Below, piece after piece: positions 12,546 through 25,140 of a stretch of DNA of 64,000 nt. The notes below the pieces were generated by a model, which had not been told where the DNA came from, made no database searches, and saw nothing but the letters and a program-made list of their open reading frames with translations. The translations under genes and the position numbers were made by a program. This DNA comes from Desmodus rotundus. Lineage: Eukaryota > Chordata > Mammalia > Chiroptera > Phyllostomidae. Within the stretch, counting starts at the first letter, position 1. The number at the start of each line of letters is the position of its first letter. The DNA lies in assembly GCF_022682495.2 (NCBI RefSeq), contig NC_071398.1:28027426-28091425 (forward strand), given 5' to 3'.

Positions 12546-13374
12546 AGCTGCCCTCCTGGCTGGGTCCTGTCCCAGATCCTGGAAGAAAGTACTCATGCAA
12601 CCGCGAGCCACTTAACTGTCACAGCAGAGCTGGCTGCTAGTCAAGGCTTCCCACACCCCATGGGATCTAGGTCCCTGGCCCAGATTAGGGGTGGACCTGC
12701 AAAAGGGATGCACTGACACAGGGGCTTGGGCTCCACTCTGCCAACAGGTACTGGTATCAAGGCAGAGAGCCCCACCCCAGGACCCAGATCCATGCTGGCT
12801 CCCGGGGTCCTGCTCCCCGACTGGCAAGAAAGCTGGCTGGCTGGGGGCCGGAATGGAGCCTCTGCAGAAGAGACCCCACATTTCGTCTCCCTCAAAGACC
12901 CCACATTGGCTGTCTGGCCTTCAGTCAGTTGCCTTTAGTCAGTTGTGTTTGAAAACTGGCTTTTAGAGGCAGGACCCCCAACACTGACCTCTTCGGCCTT
13001 GTGGGAGCTGGAACATTTCTTCTCTCTGTCACCAGTGTAATTTACTATGTATGGGAGGTGCCTCTGTGTCTGCTTGCTCCCGACCTACGAGGCTTTTTTT
13101 TCTTTTTTCTTTTGCAAACTCACTGGTTTTTGATCAGTCCCAGATGTGCAAACCCAGCATCAGTCAAAGGGGCTGATGGCTTGTCAAGAAAGGAAACTAC
13201 AACACAGGCATCGTTTTGTTCCATCTTCAGTTCATGGAGCTGAACAGACCCTCAGGCCTTCGTGGGGGGCGGGGTCCGGAGCCCCTTGGAAAGTCCCAAA
13301 TGGAGCATGCTTTGTTCTGGGGCATGGAGGGTTGGCTGGTTGGCAGGGCCAGCCACGTCCCCCTTTTTTTCCTT

Positions 13375-13925
13375 GGAAAAAAAAGGTTTTATGTGGTAAA
13401 ATATGCATAGACACAAAGTTAACCATGTTAAAGCGTACAGTTCAGTGACCTGTACTGCATTCACAGTGCTGCACAGCCACCACCACTACCTGAGTCCAGA
13501 ACGTTTCCATCGGCCCAAAAGGAGTCTCCACCTCCATTACAAGGAGTCACTCCCCTTTGTCTCCGCCCCAGCCTCAGGCAGTGACTAAGCCACCTTCTGT
13601 CTCTCTGGATTCACTCTTGTTGACATTGCATATAAGTGGAGTCACACATATGTGGCCTTTGTGTCTGGCTTCTTTCATTTGGTCTGATGTTTTCAAGGTT
13701 CATCCGTGTGTTAGAGCTCTAGTCCTTTTGATGCTTCAGTAATGTTCCGTTATATGGACGGACCACGTTTCGCTTATCCATTCTTCCATCGATGAAAGTT
13801 TGGGTATTTCCTCATTCTGCCTTTAACATTTGTGTGCACATTTTTCTTTAAACATCTAGTTTCAATTGCTTTGGGTCTATACCAGGAGTGGAATTACCAG
13901 GTCACATTAACCTATTGAGGAACTG
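13375..13925 (-). repeat. Old L1 (L1M-type) 3' end
   Basis: The segment shows the widespread mammalian L1 3' sequence in antisense. Blocks include 'gcgtacagttcagtgacctg', 'gcatataagtggagtcacac', 'ttttcaaggttcatccgtgt' and 'ataccaggagtggaattacc'. The start follows a T-rich and A-rich tract, as expected for the tail end of a minus-strand copy. It is diverged and non-coding. Confidence 0.75.
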
Positions 13926-15414
13926 TGCTCTCTTCTTGACTCCCTTCTTAAAGAAGCAGCAAGTCAGGGCATCTCATTTCAGAATCCACTGAGGCCCTCT
14001 GCTGTGGGTGCAGGGAAATCTGGCAACTGGGTGTTCTGGGGGAGGTGTTGGCATTCCCCCCAGGGGCACAGCGGCAACGGGCAGAGAATCCTGTCTGAGC
14101 CGTTGCCCTGGAGGGGCTGTGCTTTGTGCCGCAGTCTGTGCGGCTCTGGGCACTCGCAGGCAGATGCCCCCTTTCAAGGCTGTGAGGACAGACAGTTTCT
14201 CGTGGTTGAGCCCGAAGGAGATTTATCTTCTCCGTTGTCTCAAGTGCTGTGTCAGCTTAGACAGAAGCCACAGATTCAGGAGGAAAAGGAGAGGATTATG
14301 CAACTTCTGGACCATCATTTCAAAAATATTATAAATTATGAAATCCTACATTTTCGATCTGAATTTCTGGAACGTGCCCCATTATGAGTGCAGAATGACA
14401 CTGCCTCAGCAGGGAAAAGAATTGAGCTTCTGTTTCACTTGCAGTCAAGTGGTCCTGGAATTGACCCTGGCCCCAAGTTCTTTTGGATTGGTCGAAGCCC
14501 ACCTGGAACTCTCCAGGAGTGGCTACCTGCATCCAGCTGACATCTGCTGAGACTGACTTGAGAGGAACTTGAAAATACTTCTAGAGCAAAGAGGCAGCAT
14601 TTTCTGGCAGGGAAGGTGATCGTGGGTGGGGTGTCAGCAAGGGTGCACCAAGTGGAGGCACTCTGTGTGTGTGCAAAGGCCCGGAGGCAGGAAGGGGCCT
14701 GGCACTCTTGGAGAAAGGCACCAAAGTTCCGTGTGGCTGGAGCTCAAGGGTCAGATCCAGGAACAGCAAGGGTCTGCTGTGCGGGCGTGCTGAGTGCTGC
14801 TGAGTTGGGATTCCCTGCTACGGGCTGCGGGGAATAGGGGTGTAACAGGGTGGTGTTTTCACTTGAGAACAGATCTCGTGGAATGAGCGGTGTTCCCCAA
14901 ATTGTGGGGAGTCCATCCCTGCTGGACTCGTAGGTGACTGTTAGCGCAGACCCAGCAGCAAAGCTCGCCAGTCCAGGGGCTGTTCCTTCCTCCCTCTGCC
15001 AATGTCGGGGCCAGCATTTCAGGTGGTAGTCAGTCTCTAATGTGGCTCCTGCACTCCACCCCACCTCCCCTAAAACAAAGAGAGCACTTTCTGCAACAAA
15101 GCCTCTGGCCAGTTCCAGGGCCCAACTGGGAGGTCCTCGTTTGGTTCTGTTTTCATTGTGTTTAATTCTATTCGGGCTCCTATTCAAGGTGCAAGTGATC
15201 AAGTTCTCCGCAAATGGTGGTGATGGAAAGTTACCTCTTAAAAGTAAAATTTCCTGAGCCCTCAGGCTGGGCCACCTTGAACAGAAATACAAAATATGTG
15301 CTAGTCCACCTAGATGATGAAGCTGGTGAGGGAAGGGGGTGTGCCAAGGATTGAAGATTGGGAAATGCTGGGTTGAGGTGGGGAATGAGATTTAGGCAGC
15401 TGTTACTGTCTGGA

Positions 15415-15612
15415 GCAACGGTTCTCAAAGTAGGGTTTCACTGAAACTTGGGGGGGATGCAGAACAGCCCCTGGGAACGCATTCGAAATGCAGATTCTCA
15501 GGCCCCTCCCCCGAATTCCTGCATCAGAAGCTATGGGAGTGGGGCCAGCAATCTGTCTTAATGAGGCTTCCAGCACTTCCTGGCGCACACTCAAATGTGA
15601 GGCCTACTGCCC
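15415..15612 (+). repeat. MER5A-type hAT-Charlie element
   Basis: The element begins with 'acggttctcaaagtagggtt'. It passes 'gaaatgcagattctcaggcc', 'tgcatcagaagctatgggag' and 'ggggccagcaatctgtctta', and ends near 'cacactcaaatgtgagg'. This is the MER5A order. It is a non-autonomous DNA transposon with no coding capacity. Confidence 0.75.
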
Positions 15613-16487
15613 TAGAAAGCCAATGAAGACTCGCCCCGGGGCCTGACGCAGACGGGGTGGGGGCACTGGTGAGTGAGGGTAGATGGGAAGCTGTGTGGGA
15701 GGTTCTGCTTATAGGACCTGGTGTGACCAGAGAGAGTCCCATGGCAAGAGTGGAGTGAGTGGCTCAGGAACTAAAATGACCGCCAGGGTCGGAAGCCGAC
15801 TGAGAGCCAGTTGTTGGTGTGTCCGTGAGTCTGTCTTCTGGGAGAATGCTCACCTCATTGGCACTCTCGCTCTGGCCCGAGCAAGTATCCAGCACCTTCC
15901 TTCAGAGCGCGTTTAGTGTCCCCGTATGGCCAAGAGGTGGCGAGGGACATGTGTTTGTGACCCTGAAATGTCCCCTCAGAAACCATGAGTCATTTCCGGG
16001 ATAACATTTAAAATGCATCTGCGTGTGTATGTATTATCTGCTACCAACCCCTCTCTCCCTCCTGCCCCACACTGGCTCCCAACACAGCCAGTCTGTTTTC
16101 TCGGGGAAGAAGCACCCGGCTGCTGAAAACACTGTTTTATTCCCAGAAACCTTCAAGACCTGGGCTTCCCTGGGACCGGAGATATTTTCAGCCTTGGCAT
16201 CGTTGGACAAAGTGCCCTCTCAGACGTGGGATGAACTGGGCCCTGTCTGGGAGAGTCAGTGTCTGGTCCAAGTGGGAGGCCCCAGCCAGCCGCGGGGCTT
16301 TATCTGGGCTCCGGCTGGAAAGTGCACTTTGAAGCGCTGTCCCAGACCAGGCTCCAGCCTTGTCTTAGTTCTGAGACTCCTGGGGAGAGAGGCCTTGAGG
16401 ATTTTCTCTTGCATAATGGTGTTCCCCTTGCAGCCACTCAGGCTTCTCCTGGTCCACCCTTCAAACAGGAGCCAGAGAGATTTCAAA

Positions 16488-16790
16488 TTTTTATTTTTTT
16501 TTGTTAACGTTTTACTAGAGTTGAACGTACTACAGGCGACTGCTCACTCATTTGTGCACTGGCAGATACATTTTCTCAAAGTGCACACATGCGTGCTAGG
16601 ACCCCGGATCAGCTGCAGGACCTGGCCAGTCCCCCTGGGGCCTGTCCCGTTCCCCGCCCCCCTAGGACTTCTAATAGCATAGATTGGTTTTTCCTGGTTT
16701 TGAACTTTACATAAACAGCACTGTGCATGTTTAATCACTGGAGTCTGGCTTCTTTAGTTCAGTATTATGTCTGTGAGCTTTGTCTGCTCA
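16488..16790 (-). repeat. Old L1 3' fragment
   Basis: A T-run is followed by an L1M-like stretch. It includes 'tacataaacagcactgtgca' and 'tctggcttctttagttcagt', then 'tatgtctgtgagctttgtct'. These are antisense L1 3' blocks. Confidence 0.55.
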
Positions 16791-16804
16791 TTGCAAGCTG
16801 ACAG

Positions 16805-17230
16805 GCTTTCAAAGCATAAATCAGACCCTATCACCATCAGCTTCCTTTTCCCACTCGCATGCTTGTTTTTGCTTTCAGAGTAAAATCATGACTCCTTGGT
16901 GTGGCCTCCAAGGCCCCTGAGCACCTTGCCCTCCCTGCCTCTGTGACCCTATTTCTCCCTCTTTCCACTGGCTTTGCCCCTGTCCTGGGTCATGCTAAGA
17001 CAGTGACCCCCTCTAAACCTTTGTCCTTACTGTTCCTGCTGCCTTTCCTTTCCTTGAGATCTCGGAGGGATGCCACTGTCCATCCTGGCCAGAGTGGTCC
17101 CTACCGTGACCTCTGCTCCACTTCCCCATCCTATTCCCAGGGGTGCTTTCCTCACGTCATTTGTCTTCAGTTGCTGCTACGTCTCCTCCCCTTCCCAAGA
17201 GTGGACTGTCTTGTTCCCTTGCATATCCCA
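16805..17230 (-). repeat. LINE L2 3' fragment
   Basis: The segment carries the antisense L2 3' order: 'aatcagaccctatcaccatc', 'aatcatgactccttggtgtg', 'ctccaaggcccctgagcacc', then C/T-rich sequence up to 'gtgctttcctcacgtcattt'. Confidence 0.6.
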
Positions 17231-17918
17231 AGGATTCCGTGGCTACTTGAGGATTTGCAGTGGGGATTTTCATCAGCGAAGCAGTGTAGAGATTGCTCAG
17301 CCTGATGCTAGAGAATTTCTGAGCTGGTGTCTTTGAGCTTGGTTCAAAACCAGGGGTCATCACACAACCTGGCAGATACCACCCAGTACCAGTGAAGCAT
17401 GCAATTCAGGCAGGAGGCTGGTCCAGGTGCTGCCAGCCCTGAAGCCTGGAGCAGAGGTAATTTGCGATGCCTGAATTCACGCAGGGGGACAAGGGAAAGA
17501 AACAGCCATTAAACACCACTAGGTCCTAGGACTCTGCTGCTGGGCTTTTTAAAACCACTTAACTTTGTAATCTTCACACCTTCTCTCCTTCAGCCCTGGG
17601 GGAAATTCAGGGCTTCAATGTGCCCATTAGGAATTGGAGACCCTGAGAGGTAAAGGGTCTTTCTGTGTAGCTCTACATGGTGGAGTCAGGATTCGAACCT
17701 GGGTCTGACCAATGCCCACGTGGAAGGTGTGCTTTTCCACACGCCTTCTGGCAGTCCTTGATGTCTTGTCCTTCGGAGATGGCTGTTTCCTGCTGTTCAC
17801 CTAAAGCTTTGCTGAGAGCATCGTGCCCAAGGAAACATTCATACCTTTGTAAGAAAAAAGAAAAGGACCCTAGGAGTTATGTGCAGGGTATTTTTTTCAA
17901 AAAAAATTTTAAACTCCT

Positions 17919-18132
17919 TACCTGAGGATATATTTATTGATTTTAGAGAGAGAGGAAGGAGAAGAGAGAAAGAGAAAAACATCAATGTGAGAAACATCAG
18001 TTGGTTGCCTCCCATATGCACCCTGATTGGGGTCAAACCCACAACCTAGGTACATGCCCTGACCAGGGACTGAACCTGCAATCTTTTGGTGTACAAGACG
18101 ATGCTCCAACCAATGGAGCCACACTGGCCATG
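17919..18132 (-). mobile_element. Ves-type tRNA-derived SINE (bat)
   Basis: In reverse complement this reads as a tRNA-related head ('ggccagtgtggctccattgg' type), a pol III B-box-like block, then a GA/CT-rich body and a tail. In + orientation the marks are 'ctgaggatatatttattgat', 'ggttgcctcccatatgcacc' and 'gtgctccaaccaatgg'-like sequence near 18100. Ves SINEs are known from bats, so this is evidence for the host order. The copy is clearly diverged. Confidence 0.8.
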
Positions 18133-19922
18133 GCTGTGCTGAGAATTCTAAGCCCATATTAATTTATTATCCAGTCCCTTGAGAGTGGCTTCTTTGATAC
18201 ATTTTCTTGGCTTGCATTGAACGTACCTGCTTTTTAGTTCTTTTTTTTTTTGCACAAAGGAGATTACATGTCTGTTGAATGAGTTGTTTACTATTTTTTT
18301 TGTTCAGAATTTTGTATATTCTCAGTATAGTATTTAAAAAGTAGGATGAGTTTGTGTTATACTTGTTCAGTATATATCCCATAAGGGCATACCTTCTGCC
18401 AAGGGCACAGGAGGAAAGAAAGTGCTTGGGGTGGGCGTTTCTCGTGAGCCAAGTGGACTGCTGGCCAGCCGGCCTTGGTTGTGGGGAATCCAAGGTGCCT
18501 GTTTCCTCCCTGTCCAGCCCTAATCCTGTGGGGAAGGTTTGAAGGAAAACTGACACAAACTCCTACCACCCCCACCCCTGGGTGTCTGGTACTGACCCAG
18601 ACACTCTTCCGGAGCGGTTCTGCCCAGTCCTGGGATCTGCCCAAGATGTGCCTGCTGGGGAGTCCTCTTCCCTCCTCCCATCCACCACTCCATTCCTGGA
18701 ATTTGTGGGTGGTTTGTGGGTACGCCTCTGATCTGTGCTTGGCCTCACTCATGTGTCGAGTTCTCCTTTGTGCTTCTGAGGAAGAGCAGAGCCCACGGCA
18801 CCCTGGTCTTAGCTGCTGCCCCGTGGGTGGGGCAACTTACTGAGTGAGTCGGGCTGACATGGAGCTGGAGGTCAGAATAGCCCTGACGTATTGGGGAACC
18901 GCTGCCCAGACCAGCCAGGACTGCTAAGCAGATGGAGTGTGGCAGATGCATTAGCACCATCCACAGGCCTTCTGTGTGACCGTGAGCAAGTTGCTTCTCC
19001 ATTTTAAGCCTCAGTCTCCTCATCTGTACAATAGGGCTCATAATCACAGTGGCCCCATTAGTCTGTAGAGAGGATGAGTATGCAACTCTGGGAGTCGAGG
19101 CCAGCTGTTTCGTCCACACTCATCACTCTTTGGCTGGGTTATTGGTGATGACTGTTCATTGAACGTTGAATCCCCACTGGGGTTTGAAGTTGAACAAGCT
19201 CAGTGGCAGCCAGTGGTGTGCTGGGGCCGGCTCCCTAGCTCAAGTTTCAGAAAGGATGTGAGCCAGTCAGATACAACCATCCTTAAACATTAAATTATGT
19301 AAGTTTACAGTTAAATAAGTCATATTTAAAACAAAGGTAATAACCATTCAAGACTCATCATGCCCTAATTTTTTACTGCACTTTACTGTTATTTCTGCTC
19401 TCGAGCTTATGGGTAGGCTAACACAAGTCTTTCCAGAAACTCCAAGTTCAGGACCTCATGTTCTGTGCTCGAAATTGGCCACGGTGGGAGTATTTATACC
19501 AGGGCAATTGGCAAACACTACAAATAAGGGTGGGCTTAAAATTTGTTTTTTTGAGTGTTGGTTATTGAACATTTACCAGCACACCGCTGATTCCAGCCCT
19601 CCAGAAGCACATAGTCTAGCTGGCAAGGCAGAGGTGCGCACAGATGCAATGCAGGCTGGTGAGCTCTAGGACACCCAGGGGCCAGTCCGCTTGGCTAAGA
19701 TGGAGCCCTGGAAGGAGATAGTGTGCCATGGCAGCCATGGCATCTGAGCTGGGTCATTGTCGTCAGTGTGAACTCCCACGTACATCTGTGCAGATGGCTC
19801 CGGGCCTGTTGGTCGGCATTAGTGCTCTAGATCTGATTTATGACGTCTTGGCACCTTCTTCCCCATAGGTGGGAGAAAGTAGCCACAGTTCAAGCCATGT
19901 GCTGAATAAAGTGTGATTTATT

Positions 19923-21957
19923 TTATTGTTTAATACATTTTATTGATTATGCTATTACAGTTGGCCTCATTTATCCCCCTGTGCCCCCCTCCACCTGGTA
20001 CCCCCCATTCCCTCTGGAAATCTCCCCCCTTAGTTCATGTCCATGGGTCATACATACAAGTACTTTGGCTTCTCCATTTCTTGTACTGTTCTCAAGATCC
20101 CCGTCTATTCTGTACCTACCAATTTGTACTTCTTAACCCCTGCACCTTTCTCCCTTCTCCTTCTCCCTCCCAACTGATAAGCCTCCAAATGATCTCCATA
20201 TCTATGATTCTGTTTCTATTCTGCTTGTTTGCTTAGTTTTTTTCAATTCAATTGTTGATAGTTGTGAATTATTGGCATTTTAATGTTCATAGTTTTGATC
20301 TTCTTTTTCTTAAATAAGTCCCTTTAACATTTCATATAATAAGCATTTGGTGATGATGAACTCCTTTAGCTTGACCTTGTCTGGGAAACACTATATCTGC
20401 CCTTTGATTCTAAATGATAGCTTTGATGGATAGAGTAATCTTGGTTGTAGGTCCTTGCTTTTCATCACTTTGAATACTTCTTGCCAGTTCCTTCTTGCCT
20501 GAAAAGTTTCTTTTGAGAAATTAGCTGACAATCTTATTGGAACTCCTTTATAGGTAACTCTCTTTTTCTCTTGCTGCTTTTAAGATTCTCTCTTTATCTT
20601 TAACCTTTGGCATTTGAATTGTGATGTGTCGTGATGTGGTCCTCTTTGTGTCTGTCTTGTTTGGGATTCTCTGTGCTTCCTGGACTTTTATGTCTATTTC
20701 CTTCACCAAATTAGGGAAATTTTCTTTCATTATTTTTTCAGATAAGTTTTCAATTTCTTGTTCTTTCTCTTCTCCTTCCAGCACCCCTATGATTTGAATG
20801 TTGGTGTGCTTGAAGTTGTCTCAGAAGCTCCTTACCCTATCCTTGTTTTTTCTTCTTGCTGTTCTGATCAAATGTTTTCTCTTCCTTATGTTCCAAATCA
20901 TTGATTTGATTCTTGGCTTCGTCCACTCCACTATTGATTCCCTGTAAATTTTTCTTTATTTCTCTTAATGTAACCTTCATTTCTACCTGGATCTTTTTTA
21001 TGCTATTGAAGTACCCAATGATTTCCTTGGGCTTCCTAATAACCTGTCTTTTGAACTCTTATAGATCTGTAAGTATCTTATGGATTGCTTATCTCCATTT
21101 TGTTTATTTCTTTTTCTGGAGTTCTGTTCTTTTACTTGGGCCATGTTTCTTTGTCTTCCTCATTTTGGCAGCCTCCCTGTGTTTGTTTCTATGTATTAGG
21201 TAGAGCTGCTTTGATGCCCTGTCTTAGTAGCATGCCCTACTGTAGAAAAGTGCACCAGTAAGTTGGGTGGGGTAGGGCCTTAGGTAATCACCAGGGTGGG
21301 GCAACCTGTATGAACCAGGTTTATGAAGTTTCTTATGTGGTATTCCAGCTCTGTGGCTCTGTGGGGGGGAGAGCTCAGAAAGGGGACAATGGCCGTGGCC
21401 TGGCCTCTGGAGTTTTGTCCAGGAGGAGGCTATTCCCTGGCACTCGCCCTGATGCCAGACACTTCAGTTCTCCCCATATGCCACTGGTGCCCTTTCAGTT
21501 GCTACCTCAGTCCTGGAGCCCAGAGGGAGTGAGTCTGTGTAAGTACTAAATCTATTGTGGGCCCTTTAAGAGGAGATGCCTGAGAACCCCACTGTTTCTT
21601 CCATTGCTCCACCCCCCACTGATTTTTACAGCCAGAAGTTATGGGAACTTATCTTCCTGGTTCTGGGACCCTAGACTGAGTGATCTGGTGTGGGGCTGGG
21701 ATCCTTTGCTCCCAAGGTATCCCTCCCAATTTTTATCCACCACACGTGGGTGTGGGGCCACCCATTCCGCATCTCCATGTCTCTGCCCCTACTACCCATC
21801 TGTACTTCTTTAATGCCTTGGTTGTCAGACTTCCATATAGCTCAATTTTATGACAATTCTGGATGATGGTTGTTTTGTAGTTTAGTTGTAAGTTTTGCTG
21901 TGGTTGGGCAAGGAGGCCAGCTGTGTTTACCTATGCCTCCATCTTGACCAGAAGTCC
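19923..21957 (-). mobile_element. HAL1-type element: L1 5' region, ORF1 and 3' UTR, no ORF2
   Basis: Read on the minus strand, the element starts near 21957 with an L1 5' UTR-like start ('tcaagatggaggcataggta'). A G/C-rich leader follows, then an ORF1-derived stretch at about 21190-20345 and a 3' UTR ending near 19923 in an A-rich tail. A 78-codon open piece at 20784-20548 matches the coiled-coil to C-terminal part of L1 ORF1p, with motifs such as 'EAQRIPNKTD' and 'MPKVKDKERILKAAREK'. Reading frames beyond it are broken. There is no reverse transcriptase or endonuclease sequence between ORF1 and the 3' UTR. That layout defines HAL1 ('half-L1') elements, which depend on L1 proteins. An ordinary L1 that lost ORF2 is the alternative. 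Confidence 0.75.
20345..21190 (-). pseudogene. Decayed L1/HAL1 ORF1
   Basis: The minus strand encodes recognisable L1 ORF1p sequence. The longest open part is 20784-20548, covering the end of the coiled coil and the RNA-binding region ('QEAQRIPNK', 'KVKDKERIL'). The C-terminal domain continues in other frames down to about 20345, and coiled-coil sequence lies upstream to about 21190. Frameshifts and stops break it into pieces, so no functional protein is expected. Confidence 0.7.
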
Positions 21958-22414
21958 CTAATGTATATTTTAAATTTAGGAGAGGGTTTTTCTCTCTCCT
22001 CTTTAAACATTAGACATTTATTAGGATTTTTAAAAGTTAGATCTCATCTCATGGCAGAGATGAGGCTTTGAAATAATGTGGTGAAGAGAGAAGAATCTTC
22101 ATTACTGCATTCCCCATTATTAACACCAGCCTTCTAAGAGTCCCTTCTAACGAAGTATCTGTGGGGCATTTAGCAGCGGCTGCATTGTTATAATAGCTAG
22201 CACTGTTTAGTTATACACCACATAGCTAACACGGTCATGTTTATTCCCTCCTTCATTCCTCACTCCATAGCTCATCCCTAGACCCCAACCTGCCCCTCCC
22301 CTGGCCCAGCCTGGGTAGATTAATCCAAGCTCATTGGTGAAGATTCAGCTGAAGAGTCAGTACCTCCCTGATGCCTTTTGGAGCTTAACATGCCTGTAGA
22401 CCTGCTGGTCTTGT

Positions 22415-22590
22415 TTGCCAATGTCTGACAAGTCCTATAATTCCCTGCTACCTTATAGATACTTATACTGGAGCCCAGAGAACTACTTGCCATGTCCAAG
22501 GACACTGCCCCTCACTAGCTACATGTACCTAGTGAGGGGCAGTGTCACAAATTGAACCCAGATTTCTATTCCCTGAGAGCCCAAGCAAGC
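22415..22590 (-). repeat. MIR fragment carrying a perfect hairpin
   Basis: Flanks such as 'actacttgccatgtccaagg' and 'cacaaattgaacccagattt' are reverse-complement MIR blocks. Between them lies a perfect 18-bp inverted repeat (22501-22518 and 22529-22546). A standard MIR carries only one arm of this sequence. Confidence 0.55.
22501..22546. repeat. Perfect 18-bp inverted repeat (hairpin)
   Basis: The left arm at 22501-22518 is the exact reverse complement of the right arm at 22529-22546. The 10-base loop at 22519-22528 itself contains the palindrome TACATGTA. The arms are GC-rich and would form a stable stem in DNA or RNA. Confidence 0.9.
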
Positions 22591-24164
22591 TTCAAGCCAT
22601 AATGAAGAAGCCAACATCATGTGTATTTTTTATACAGCTCTTCTGATCTGGGGAGGAGGAGGAAAGCCACACATCCATTCTATGAATATTTATTGAATAC
22701 CAACTTGGCAGACATGGGTGATTCAACTGTGAATGAGCCCAACAGGTCTGCAGGCGTGAATAAGCAGTGATCCCAGAATTGAGTCGTAAGTGAGAAGCAG
22801 GAATTAATCTGCCTAGCCTGGGCCAGCGGGGGCGTGGGGAGGGGAGGTCAGGTTCATAGGATGAGCTGTGGGAACAGCATGTGCAAAAGCAGGGAGTTTG
22901 GCACAGCCTCAGAGCCAATGGCTGACAGACTCAGTCCTAAGATTCATCTTTCTGGCAGACTTTCCTAAACACAGGCAAAGGCAGCCGGGCGAGATGACGC
23001 ATCGAACTTAAGCAAACCATGTGCCCTTTCTCTCACTCGCTCCTGAGGGCTGAGTTTGGTGGCAGCATCTCCCAGGAGGTGACCATCAAGGAGACCCCTT
23101 GCTAGATTGGGAACATGAAGATCTGCTGACCCCCTATGGACCCACAGAGCCTTGGCCAGGGGAGGGGGGTGTGTAGCAGGTTGAAAGTTCCCCAAGCTTT
23201 CAGAAAGACTTGGTTCCATTAGCTGCACAACCTTACAAATACCAGGCAGGTCTCCTGGACTGAGTTTTATTTTCTGTAAAATGGGGTTGAAAGCAACCAC
23301 CTCCCTGGCAGAGATCAAAGCCCATGGAAGCTTCCGGCCATGCTAATTCCAGTAATTTAACTCCTGTGACTTTCAGTCACCAGGCTTGGATCTCTATGTT
23401 GCCCCTGGGGTTTGAAAGCCTTGTAGGTCCCTCCCCACCTCTCCAGTGGCCTGGAGTCTGGTGTGTCCCCATGAAACCTCGCTGGCTTTACCATACCTGT
23501 GGTGTGCTTAGTCACACCCGCAGACCTGTTAGGCTTGGTTTTGCAACTTTGGCAAAAAAAAACATGTTTCAGAGAACATTTCTGCCATATTGTAGAGCCA
23601 TCTACAGCAGATGTTTCAAGCTGTTGGTAAGAGGCCAGGGGTGACAGAGCTGAAGAGGGCTCCTCTAGAAAATGCCTTTGGGGGTGCCTACCTCTTAAGC
23701 CACTTTGGCAACCCTAGGAGAATTGGGGAGCAGGAGTACAGAGCCAAAGAATGTGGGCCTCACTGTCTGGGTGTGATGTGTGAGCTCCTCAAGGACATTG
23801 GGAGAACAGCTGGAACCCCAGCATCTGGAGAGAGCTCTGCAGAGAGCACCCATTGACGCCAGGGAATCAGAGGTCAGCGGGTCACATTTGAGTCAAAGGC
23901 ACATCAGCAGATGGAGATTGGAGGGGTGTCAAGCCCAATAACAGGGGCATGTTTTGGTGAAATGTCACCATGATGTAAAGGTTTTGGTCCCCTAGGGGTG
24001 ACACATTGGTGCCTTTTTATCCACAGAGCCACCATCTGACCCCAGGGGGCCAGTATCTCAGCTCCACCGAGCCCAGCAGTCTTACCAGGGGGCAGAGGAG
24101 GGCAAAGAGGATTGCAGAGGGAGATGGGGTTGTTGGTGGCCCTCCCCTGCATGGGTGGGACAGG

Positions 24165-24360
24165 AAATCCATGGGGTGGCAGTGAAAAAGGGCTGGGAGG
24201 TCAGATGAAGCTATGTTCCAACCCTGGGTGGAATCTTGAGCGGGTTTCTTAAACAACAGAGGCCTCAGTCTCCTCCCCTGTAAAATGGGAGAGTGGAACC
24301 CAAACCTCTGGGTTACTGGGACGTGAACTGAGTAATGCAGCGACTGGCACACAGTAGGTC
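24165..24360 (+). repeat. MIR SINE
   Basis: Forward MIR order is visible: 'ggaatcttgagcgggtttct', 'ggcctcagtctcctcccctg', 'taaaatgggagagtggaacc', then 'agcgactggcacacagtagg'. Confidence 0.7.
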
Positions 24361-24778
24361 TCTCACTGTGTAAGCCCCCGCCAGCCTCCCTGGGGGGAGC
24401 ATGTACTTGTCATTGGAAAGCTTCAGGCAGCCTTGGACAGTGTGTATGCCTCATTTGTAAGAAGTTTTTGTTTTTTATTGTAAATGGAAAAGGGATTGAA
24501 GTACTTTGGCCTTAATCTCTGAATGAGCCATTTGGGCAGCAGAGGCTTAATGGTCGGAGCAGGCAAGGGTGCTGGCATTGCCCGTGAAGTGGCCCCGGCC
24601 AGTGGGCTTGTTGCTTTGACAGAGTGCCGACTGTCGCGGCCAGGTCCCAGCCGGAGCCTTGCCTCGGCCTCCTACCTCCTAATTTGCCTCTCTGTTTCTA
24701 CCTTGCCTCCTTCCATATAGTGCCCAATGGGATATTTGGAACATAACCCTGTTCACCCACTTATCTGATGCACATACC

Positions 24779-25140
24779 AGTTTGGTAGGGCTGCCATAAC
24801 ATGGACCGCAGACCGGGTGGCTTAAAGAACAAACAGTTTTGCCTCACAGCTCTGCAGGCTGAAGTCTGAGCTCATGGTGTCAGCAGGGCTGGTTCCTTCT
24901 AAGGCCTCCCTCTTTGGCTGGTAGGTAGCTGTCTTCCCGTGTCCTCACATGGTGTTCCCTCTGTGTGTGTCTGTGTCCTAATCTCCTCTTCTTATTAGGA
25001 CAGCAGTTGCATTGGATTAGGGCCCACCCCTGTGACCTCATTTAACTCAATCACATCCTTAAAGGCCTGATCTCCAAATACAGTCACATTCTGAGATGCT
25101 AAGGGTTAGGGCTTCCACATAAGAATTTAGGAGAGACACA
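24779..25140 (-). repeat. MaLR LTR (MLT1/MST-like)
   Basis: The antisense LTR end begins with 'gtagggctgccataacatgg' and 'ccgggtggcttaaagaacaa'. It continues with 'ctgcaggctgaagtctgagc', 'gtgtcctcacatggtgttcc' and 'gggcccacccctgtgacctc'. It is a non-coding solo LTR of an ancient ERVL-MaLR element. Confidence 0.75.

Noticed and set aside
16023..16682. 219-codon open frame on the plus strand
   Set aside because: It runs into an old antisense L1 piece and a T-run, and shows no conserved motif or splice context.
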